A stretch of 38,035 nucleotides of DNA, taken from JAZLJD01 sp045617725. Its GTDB lineage: Bacteria > Bacillota > Clostridia > Lachnospirales > Lachnospiraceae. The DNA lies in contig JAZLJD010000004.1 in the NCBI GenBank assembly GCA_045617725.1, forward strand, positions 1 to 38,035, written 5' to 3'. Under the pieces are notes generated by a model. That model did no database searches, was not told the origin of the DNA, and saw only the letters and a list, made by a program, of their open reading frames with translations. Position numbers and translations under genes: made by a program. This document shows, piece by piece, positions 32,538 to 38,035 of this stretch; the first letter of the stretch is position 1; each line of letters begins with the position of its first letter.

Positions 32538-32584
32538 GAAAAAGTATAGCCGGATTGTTTTTGGCATAGAATTAGGAGGTATTT

Positions 32585-34183
32585 ATGGCACAGAAAGCAA
32601 AAATCACATGTCACCCCGGATTCGCCATCGGAGAGATTTCTCCGAGACTGTTCTCCGCATTTTTGGAGCCCATCGGAACCATGGTAAACGGTACCATGTT
32701 CAATCCGAAGCACCCGACCGCCGATGAGCAGGGCTTCCGCCGTGACTTTTATGAAGGCATTCGTTCAACCGGTTTGCCCGCAGTTCGTATGCCCGGTGGT
32801 AACTTCGTTTCCGCATGGCAGTGGAAGGACTCCATCGGACCCATGAGCGAGAGAAAGGTACATCTTGATCCCGCATGGCATCAGTACATTACAAACGAGG
32901 TCGGCCACGATGAGTATCTGCAGTGGGCCGAAAAGGCAGGCGTTGAGCCCTTATACACCATCAACATGGGTACCGGAAGAACGCAGGATGCAATGGATTG
33001 CGTTGAGTATACGAATTTTCAGGGTGGTTCCTATTGGTCGGATTTGAGACGCAAGAACGGACATGAAGCACCTTACGATGTCAAGCTCTGGTATCTGGGC
33101 AACGAAATGGATGGCCCCTGGCAGCTTGGAAGCTGGGATTTGGATCCGAGAAGCTACGGCGTGATGGTAAACGAGACCAGTAAGGCCTGCAAGTGGATTG
33201 ACGAGCGCATTGAGACGGCTGTTTGCGGTTCCTCAGCACCCTTTATGGAGCATTTCCCGCTTTGGGATGAGACAGCACTGGATGCCTGCTACGATACGGT
33301 AGACTATCTGTCCATTCATCATTATCACAGCGCACAGCCCGGTGATTTCAAGGCACTTTTAGGCGGCGCCGAATACTACGAGGATTTCATCAATACGGAA
33401 GTTGCGATGATTGATTATGTACAGAGTAAGCACAGAAGTCCCCGCCAGGTACACATTTCCTTTGACGAGTACGGTGCAATGGTACGTCCGTATGCTCCGC
33501 TGAATCCGGGCTACGGTCGCTACAACATGGCAAGATCTCACTATCGTTTCGATCCTGAGAGAAAATACATTCTTCACGATCCCGACAAGATGAAGGATCA
33601 TCGTTTCGGAGGCGGCGATATGCTGCATGTTCTGTCCATGGCATCCGTTCAGCTTGCTCTTTTGCGTCATGCCGACCGAGTTAAAATCGGCTGTATGACA
33701 GGCGGTCTGGGCGCTTTGTGTGCTTCGAATCATGACCATGTATGGCGCAGCGGTTCCTACTATGCATTCTCCGCACTTATGAAGTACGCAAGGGGCATCA
33801 GCATGCAGTGCTCGGTTGAGTCAGAGACCTTTGATATTCCGGGCTACGCAATCGACGATACTTCCCAGTACCCTCCGAAGGAAGGCGTTCACTACATCGA
33901 CGCCGCATCCGCGTGGGACAAAGAGAACAATCGCTTCACGGTATTCGCAATTAACAGAAGTGAGACGGAAGAATATCCTCTTTCCGTAGACGTTAAGGGC
34001 TTCGAAGGCTATAAGATGGTTAGTCATACCGAATTGTACTCCGAAGATTTCGAGAAGGGTAACAGCTTCGAGAATCCGGATGCAATCAAACCCTGTGAGG
34101 TAACGGGTGGCAAGTTTGAGAATGGTGTTTATGACGTTCATGTGAAGCCGTTGTCATTCAATGTAATTACTTTTGAGAAGTAA
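32585..34183 (+). CDS. abfA: GH51 alpha-L-arabinofuranosidase
   Basis: A 532-residue cytoplasmic enzyme that removes alpha-L-arabinofuranosyl side groups. The acid/base Glu174 is in WYLGNEMDGPWQLG and the nucleophile Glu295 in HISFDEYGAM. The N-terminal RLFSAFLEPIG and RMPGGNFVSAW are typical, and the C-terminal ~150 residues form the beta domain. The SD AGGAGG is seven bases upstream. It sits 47 nt after the GH10 gene. With the GH43 and GH127-type enzymes it covers alpha- and beta-linked arabinose. The gene symbol is used in the family sense. Confidence 0.94.
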   Translation: MAQKAKITCHPGFAIGEISPRLFSAFLEPIGTMVNGTMFNPKHPTADEQGFRRDFYEGIRSTGLPAVRMPGGNFVSAWQWKDSIGPMSERKVHLDPAWHQYITNEVGHDEYLQWAEKAGVEPLYTINMGTGRTQDAMDCVEYTNFQGGSYWSDLRRKNGHEAPYDVKLWYLGNEMDGPWQLGSWDLDPRSYGVMVNETSKACKWIDERIETAVCGSSAPFMEHFPLWDETALDACYDTVDYLSIHHYHSAQPGDFKALLGGAEYYEDFINTEVAMIDYVQSKHRSPRQVHISFDEYGAMVRPYAPLNPGYGRYNMARSHYRFDPERKYILHDPDKMKDHRFGGGDMLHVLSMASVQLALLRHADRVKIGCMTGGLGALCASNHDHVWRSGSYYAFSALMKYARGISMQCSVESETFDIPGYAIDDTSQYPPKEGVHYIDAASAWDKENNRFTVFAINRSETEEYPLSVDVKGFEGYKMVSHTELYSEDFEKGNSFENPDAIKPCEVTGGKFENGVYDVHVKPLSFNVITFEK

Positions 34184-34199
34184 GAATAGGGGAATATGA

Positions 34200-35033
34200 A
34201 TGGCCTATTTGCAGATCAATGATACGATTACGCTGTTTTATGAGGAATTCGGAAGCGGGGAACATTACATTTTGTCCGCACAGGCGGGCTTTTACAAGAA
34301 GGGCATGCAGCAGGCTCTGGCGGAAGAAGGGTATCATCTTTATTGCATTACCATCCGCGGGTTCCATCCGTCAACGCTCGTAACAGAGGATTACGGAACC
34401 GAGTGGTACAACATTTTTGCGGATGATGTCGTTGCTTTTGCCGACAAAATGGGCATTGATAAGTTCATTTACATGGGAGCTTCCCATGGCGCCGGAACCG
34501 GCTGGCATCTGATGCTTCGGCATCCGGAACGTGTGGAAGCTTTCGTTGCGGTGGTTGCCGGCCCGCATTCCTTAAAGGAAGGCACGATGAGCTACCGACA
34601 GATGCTCGAGCAGGGCATCATAAAGGAAGTTCCCCCATTCGATCCTGAAATTGATGACGATGCAGCCCGTACCCTTCGGCGAAAGAGAAGAGCAGATCAC
34701 ATCGCAGCACTTCCGCCGGCCCCCGTGCAGGAGCGGAATGTAGATTATGGTCGCCCGCTTATGGCACTAAAAACAGAGGAGCGGCTGTGTGAGGCACTCA
34801 AAACCATCACGACGCCCACCTTACTAATCGGCGGTATAGACGATCCGATTGCTACACCGGAATTGCTTACCCGTACCGCCCGGTGTCTGCCACATTGCAA
34901 GCTGGTGATTTATTCCAACTGCGGTCACAATATCGATACGGATTTGATTGAAGAGACGGTGGATGAAACGGTTCGATTCCTGAAAACCGTACGGGAAACC
35001 GGCAGAGTATACAAGCCGGTCATCGAGGAATAA
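34200..35033 (+). CDS. Alpha/beta hydrolase, last gene of the arabinoxylan operon
   Basis: A 277-residue cytoplasmic alpha/beta hydrolase (FGSGEHYILSAQAG; nucleophile Ser95 in YMGASHGAG; acid probably Asp in GGIDDP, about 216; His in NCGHNID, about 243). It resembles small-ester or C-C hydrolases rather than CE1 enzymes, so its substrate is open; the operon suggests a small aromatic or acyl ester. The start at 34200 has AGGGG seven bases upstream; an ATG at 34196 opens only an eight-codon frame. It begins 16 nt after the GH51 stop. Confidence 0.85.
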   Translation: MAYLQINDTITLFYEEFGSGEHYILSAQAGFYKKGMQQALAEEGYHLYCITIRGFHPSTLVTEDYGTEWYNIFADDVVAFADKMGIDKFIYMGASHGAGTGWHLMLRHPERVEAFVAVVAGPHSLKEGTMSYRQMLEQGIIKEVPPFDPEIDDDAARTLRRKRRADHIAALPPAPVQERNVDYGRPLMALKTEERLCEALKTITTPTLLIGGIDDPIATPELLTRTARCLPHCKLVIYSNCGHNIDTDLIEETVDETVRFLKTVRETGRVYKPVIEE

Positions 35034-35170
35034 AAGAAATGAAATTTGTGCTTTTTGTGCGAAATGTCGAAAAACATGCATAAAAATGCAGAAAAAAGTC
35101 GGAAAAATCGTGAAAATTCATATTTTTTGGCATATTTTATGTAAATTAGTATAGTAAAGCCGATAGGAAG

Positions 35171-35181
35171 TATGCTATAAT
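35171..35181 (+). promoter_or_regulatory. Extended -10 promoter of the receiver-only gene
   Basis: TATGCTATAAT: TATAAT at 35176-35181 with the TGn extension and no clear -35. It lies 59 bases before the start codon. The preceding 140 nt are AT-rich; no terminator hairpin for the arabinoxylan operon was found there. Confidence 0.6.
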
Positions 35182-35240
35182 CACTATACGTTTCAATTGG
35201 CGTAATGGGGACATAGTGAATATAGAAAGGGTTTTTTATT

Positions 35241-35624
35241 ATGCTGAAGAGGTTGTTGGTAGTAGACGACGATGATTTGAGTCGCGACATACTGGCCGAT
35301 CTGTTTGAAGAAAAATATGAAATTATTCATTGCAAGGATGGCAGGCAGGCCATGAGCGCAATCGCGATTCAATTTGGTCAAATCGAGGCTGTGCTTTTGG
35401 ATCTCGTGATGCCCAATATGGATGGTTTTGAGTTCTTACAGAAGCTTGCCGAAAAGGGCTGGAACAGGAAGTTCCCTGTCATTGTGATTTCCGGCAACGA
35501 TGAAGCCGAGAATCGCCAACGCTGTAACAAGATGGGCGTCAAGTACTTCATCTCGAAACCGTATTCCGGCCGGAAGGCACGTGCGGCGATTGAGGAAGCG
35601 ATTTCCGGATTCCCCGGGGTATAG
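35241..35624 (+). CDS. Single-domain response regulator (2)
   Basis: A 127-residue CheY-like receiver with acidic DDDD at 9-12, phospho-acceptor Asp54 (VLLDLVMPNMDG), Ser in VIVISGN and Lys in YFISKPY. There is no DNA-binding domain, and no kinase directly adjacent on the same strand. It may act by protein contact or in a phosphorelay. SD AAAGGG about ten bases upstream; own promoter and own terminator, so it is monocistronic. Confidence 0.9.
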   Translation: MLKRLLVVDDDDLSRDILADLFEEKYEIIHCKDGRQAMSAIAIQFGQIEAVLLDLVMPNMDGFEFLQKLAEKGWNRKFPVIVISGNDEAENRQRCNKMGVKYFISKPYSGRKARAAIEEAISGFPGV

Positions 35625-35650
35625 AGTATTACAAAAGCGTATAAAGTAGA

Positions 35651-35682
35651 AACAAAGGACATCCGGACGGATGTCCTTTGTT
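35651..35682. terminator. Terminator, likely bidirectional
   Basis: AACAAAGGACATCC (35651-35664), loop GGAC, GGATGTCCTTTGTT (35669-35682): a perfect 14-bp stem with A- and T-rich ends, 27 bases after the stop of the receiver gene. It can also serve the minus-strand NarL-type gene. Confidence 0.9.
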
Positions 35683-35715
35683 ATTTGCTGAAAGGCGAGG
35701 CGGCTATGCCGCCGG

Positions 35716-35823
35716 GGGCCGACAGGACTTTATACGGATGCGGATTACGTGGCATCCAATGCCTGCTACGAGAAGATTGGATATATTTTGAGGGGCAAGC
35801 TTTGCACAATATGTTGTTCCTAA
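35716..35823 (+). pseudogene. Relic of a GNAT acetyltransferase (C-terminal end only)
   Basis: A plus-strand frame from about 35728 to the TAA at 35821-35823 reads LYTDADYVASNACYEKIGYI followed by LRGKLCTICCS. This is the usual C-terminus of a GNAT acetyltransferase (DxxYxxSNxxYxKxGY, Y+R). No start codon or earlier domain precedes it; G/C-rich sequence and the terminator lie upstream. It overlaps the stop of the minus-strand NarL-type gene by four bases. Confidence 0.8.
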
Positions 35824-36440
35824 TTTTTATAGTAGAAGATGGCAAGCTGCGTACGATCGCGTAAGGACAGCTTCTCGAGGATGGTGCTCAGGTAATTGCG
35901 GACAGTTCCTTCACTAAGGAAGAGCTGCTCCGCAATTTCTTTGTTGCTGAGTCCTTGTGCAACCAGTGTTACGATTTCACTTTCCTTTTCGGACAGGCCG
36001 AACCGGGCCCCGTCGAAACCATCGTGTTCCGGCGTGATGACATGCGGAAGCTTGCCGGCTACATCACTGCCCAAAATCATTTGCCCAAGATAAACGGCCT
36101 TGACGGAAGGAATGATACTTTCAAATTCGGACTTTAAAAGATAGCCTTTGGCTCCGCAGCTTAAGGCAGAATAGATGTATTCGTCATCGGAGAATGTCGT
36201 CAAAAAGAGGATGCGGGCGTCCGAATGGCGGGAGAGAATCGTAACGGCGGCATCGGTGCCGGTCATTTCCTTCATACGAATGTCCATAAGAACCACATCC
36301 GGGCTGAGTTCGTCGTAAAGCGTAATCGCTTCCGTGCCATCGTGGCCTATCCCAACCACATGAATCTCCGGATCACTTTCTAAAATCATTTTAAGAGAAG
36401 TGCACACAAGTGCATCATCATCAACAATCAGTACGTTCAT
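35820..36440 (-). CDS. NarL/LuxR-type response regulator
   Basis: A 206-residue regulator: receiver with DDD at 7-9, phospho-acceptor Asp53 (VVLMDIRMKE), Thr in FLTTFSD and Lys in YLLKSEF; then a LuxR-type helix-turn-helix (about 145-206; LSEKESEIVTLVAQGLSNKE, IAEQLFLSEGTVRNYLSTIL). The start is the ATG at 36440; an upstream TTG would add seven residues (LRNAGIR) encoded by the 112-bp repeat and is rejected. GGGGATTCGT from the repeat serves as ribosome binding site. It is downstream of its kinase in the same direction, separated by one copy of the repeat. Confidence 0.93.
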   Translation of the reverse strand: MNVLIVDDDALVCTSLKMILESDPEIHVVGIGHDGTEAITLYDELSPDVVLMDIRMKEMTGTDAAVTILSRHSDARILFLTTFSDDEYIYSALSCGAKGYLLKSEFESIIPSVKAVYLGQMILGSDVAGKLPHVITPEHDGFDGARFGLSEKESEIVTLVAQGLSNKEIAEQLFLSEGTVRNYLSTILEKLSLRDRTQLAIFYYKN

Positions 36441-36443
36441 ACG

Positions 36444-36557
36444 AATCCCCGCATTTCGCAATCCGGTATATTTAGCCCTTCACTGTATTACAGCGAAACT
36501 GCTACGGATTGCGACACAAAGTGTCGCGTGAAAAATGCCTGCATTTTTCACACTATC
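36444..36557 (-). repeat. 112-bp structured repeat, copy R6, between kinase and regulator
   Basis: Full copy on the minus strand with the GAAAAATGCAGGCATTTTTC variant of the first hairpin, as in R5, and the CTGTAATACAG inner stem. The 5' flank GAGGGATAGT before GTGAAAAATGC again mirrors the 3' end GGGGATTCGT before the ATG of the regulator. It lies inside what should be a kinase-regulator operon. Confidence 0.95.
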
Positions 36558-36599
36558 CCTCACATTCTTAATTTTCCCACTTTTCGCGGACCTTTTTCC

Positions 36600-37724
36600 T
36601 TAGTTTTCCCGCAGGCGTGGGAAGGTAACGAAGATGCGGAACCCTGCATCCCTTGTGATGTAGATGGTTCCACCCACGGCGCGGACGCGGTCACGCATGC
36701 TGTCGAGCCCCATGCCGGTGCCGTCGGAGTTTATGGAGACGGTTCCGTTATCCTCGACGAGCAACTGGTATTGGTTTTCATGCTCTCTGAGCATGATGTG
36801 GACGCGGGTCGCGTTGGAATGGCGTGCCGTATTGGTAAGCGCCTCGCGGATGATGGAAACCACGCAGTACTTGGTATTCTTGTTCATGTACCAGCCGGAG
36901 TCAAGATCCAGCTCCACGGGGCAAAAAGTAAACTCGCTCACAATGCCGCGAATGGTGGCCGTAAGGTCGATGGATTCGTCACGCAGGTCGTGGACACTTG
37001 AGCGGACGCTTTCCATGGCACCGGCCAGCGTTGTTTTGAGCTCGCTGATGCTTTCTATAAGCTCGGGTTGTTTGTTGACCACTTCGAGTGCACCCGTCAT
37101 GATGAGGGCGCGGGAAAGCACATGGCCCACGTTATCGTGAATCTCCCGGGCAATACGGTTCCGCTCGGAGAGCGTGGCGACGTGCACCTCAGCGTTCTGC
37201 TGCTCAAGAAGCAGCTCCTGCCGCTTCTGCATTTCCACCTTGAGGGCGCGGCTCGTGTTCTGCTCGTGTTCGTAGAGCAGCGAGCGGGCGATACTTGTGT
37301 GTGAATTGATGGTCATGAAGAGCGAGAGCAACAGAAGGACGCCCAAAAGAAAGCTCCCCGGAAAACCAAGTTCGTCATACTTCCTATTGACTGTGCCGCA
37401 AAGCGCTGCAATGAGGCAGACGATTATCAGAAGAAAATTGCGGTCATATTTGACCTTGTACGAATTAAGCTTAAGAAGGGAGTAACTGAATTCATAAGCT
37501 ATCAGGGGCGTAAATGCGTAGAGCGGAGCCTTGAGAAACAGCGAAAGAATAAAGAACAGAAGGCAACCGACCACGCTGATTTGTTTTTGGCGAAGCCCGA
37601 GTAGAATGGCGGTCATGCTGATGGAAACGAACAGGGACAAAAAGAATTCGAAGGAGAATGCGTAGGGAATGAGAAAATATACACACAGTGCAAACAGTAT
37701 GACTCGATCCGTGATAACTCGCAT
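36600..37724 (-). CDS. NarX/DesK-type sensor histidine kinase
   Basis: A 374-residue kinase: about five to six membrane segments (residues 7-140), a coiled linker (150-185), a HisKA_3 domain with phosphoacceptor His196 in NRIAREIHDNVGHVLSRAL, and an HATPase domain (IIREALTNTARHSN, Asn298; VEDNGT; GTGMGLDSMRDRV). Its partner is the NarL-type regulator downstream. The start is the ATG at 37724, not the repeat-encoded TTG 21 bases earlier; GGGGATTAGT from the repeat is the ribosome binding site. No promoter is visible within the window because three repeat copies fill the remaining upstream sequence. Confidence 0.92.
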   Translation of the reverse strand: MRVITDRVILFALCVYFLIPYAFSFEFFLSLFVSISMTAILLGLRQKQISVVGCLLFFILSLFLKAPLYAFTPLIAYEFSYSLLKLNSYKVKYDRNFLLIIVCLIAALCGTVNRKYDELGFPGSFLLGVLLLLSLFMTINSHTSIARSLLYEHEQNTSRALKVEMQKRQELLLEQQNAEVHVATLSERNRIAREIHDNVGHVLSRALIMTGALEVVNKQPELIESISELKTTLAGAMESVRSSVHDLRDESIDLTATIRGIVSEFTFCPVELDLDSGWYMNKNTKYCVVSIIREALTNTARHSNATRVHIMLREHENQYQLLVEDNGTVSINSDGTGMGLDSMRDRVRAVGGTIYITRDAGFRIFVTFPRLREN

Positions 37725-37726
37725 AC

Positions 37727-37839
37727 TAATCCCCGCATTTCGCAATCCGGTATATTTAGCCCTTCACTGTATTACAGCGAAACTGCTACGGATTGCGACA
37801 CAAAGTGTCGCATGAAAAATGCATTGCATTTTTCATACT
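37727..37839 (-). repeat. 112-bp structured repeat, copy R7, leading into the kinase gene
   Basis: Nearest of three tandem copies, exact 112-bp period with R8 and R9 (CCCCGC at 37731, 37843, 37955). First loop variant AAT (GAAAAATGCAATGCATTTTTC). The mini-frame reads MKNAMHFSCDTLCRNP, then TAG. Its end GGGGATTAGT is six bases before the kinase ATG. Confidence 0.95.
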
Positions 37840-37951
37840 AATCCCCGCATTTCGCAATCCGGTATATTTAGCCCTTCACTGTATTACAGCGAAACTGCTA
37901 CGGATTGCGACAAAAAGTGTCGCATGAAAAATGCTTTGCATTTTTCACACT
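37840..37951 (-). repeat. 112-bp structured repeat, copy R8
   Basis: Middle copy. The second hairpin reads GCGACACTTTTTGTCGC, a change that still leaves a 6-bp stem. The mini-frame starts with GTG and reads MKNAKHFSCDTFCRNP. Confidence 0.95.
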
Positions 37952-38035
37952 AATCCCCGCATTTCGCAATCCGGTATATTTAGCCCTTCACTGTATTACA
38001 GCGAAACTGCTACGGATTGCGACACAAAGTGTCGC
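37952..38035 (-). repeat. 112-bp structured repeat, copy R9 (cut by window end)
   Basis: Third tandem copy, cut by the window end inside the GCGACAC/GTGTCGC hairpin. The other window end also lies in this repeat. Confidence 0.95.

Noticed and set aside
1..38035. tRNA, rRNA or other standard RNA genes
   Set aside because: None recognised on either strand by eye; a covariance search was not possible.

Overview
The window looks like low-to-mid GC Firmicutes DNA, most likely a plant-fibre-degrading Lachnospiraceae (Butyrivibrio/Pseudobutyrivibrio-like). The evidence is an intracellular arabinoxylan operon (GH43, GH10, GH51, esterases), a GH127-type arabinofuranosidase with an AraC regulator, choice-of-anchor-A surface proteins with an SPQTSD sorting signal beside a class B sortase, AGGAGG ribosome binding sites and a TTG start. 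Taxonomy is inferred from gene content only. Both ends of the window lie inside copies of the same 112-bp repeat, so it may be a whole contig broken at that repeat.

Layout. 1-3107: two tandem 112-bp repeats, a DUF3781-like gene, a GNAT acetyltransferase and a membrane GGDEF protein. 3229-8576: AraC regulator divergent from a GH127-type enzyme, which converges on a MATE transporter across an ~860-bp imperfect palindrome. 8721-15215 (minus strand): surface-protein locus of two choice-of-anchor-A proteins flanking a class B sortase; one has a ~650-residue TPSVTPSK tract. 15216-16270: a gene-free divergent spacer with three different minisatellites (36, 63 and 42 bp). 16271-20945: membrane-anchored XRE regulator, then NUDIX, LytS-like kinase, output-less response regulator and MATE. 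20908-24171: a CotH-kinase lipoprotein bounded by two copies of a ~128-bp inverted repeat, then an NhaC-type antiporter. 24495-35033: six-gene arabinoxylan operon (carboxylesterase-GH43 fusion, MATE, CE1-like esterase, GH10, GH51, alpha/beta hydrolase), none with a signal peptide. 35241-38035: a receiver-only regulator, a GNAT relic, a NarL-type regulator and its kinase, and three more 112-bp repeats.

The catabolic logic is uptake of feruloylated or acetylated arabinoxylo-oligosaccharides and intracellular removal of ester and arabinosyl groups together with backbone cleavage. The MATE protein inside the operon could export released phenolic acids (inference). No dedicated sugar transporter is visible in the window.

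The most unusual content is the repeats. A structured 112-bp element occurs at six loci, always in the same orientation as and directly upstream of a gene. At four or five of them its purine-rich 3' end forms that gene's apparent ribosome binding site; it also shows compensatory base changes. A second family, inverted repeats beginning GGGGACG, sits at gene 3' ends, where it supplies the last codons and stop codon of three genes. One element family therefore decorates gene starts and another decorates gene ends.
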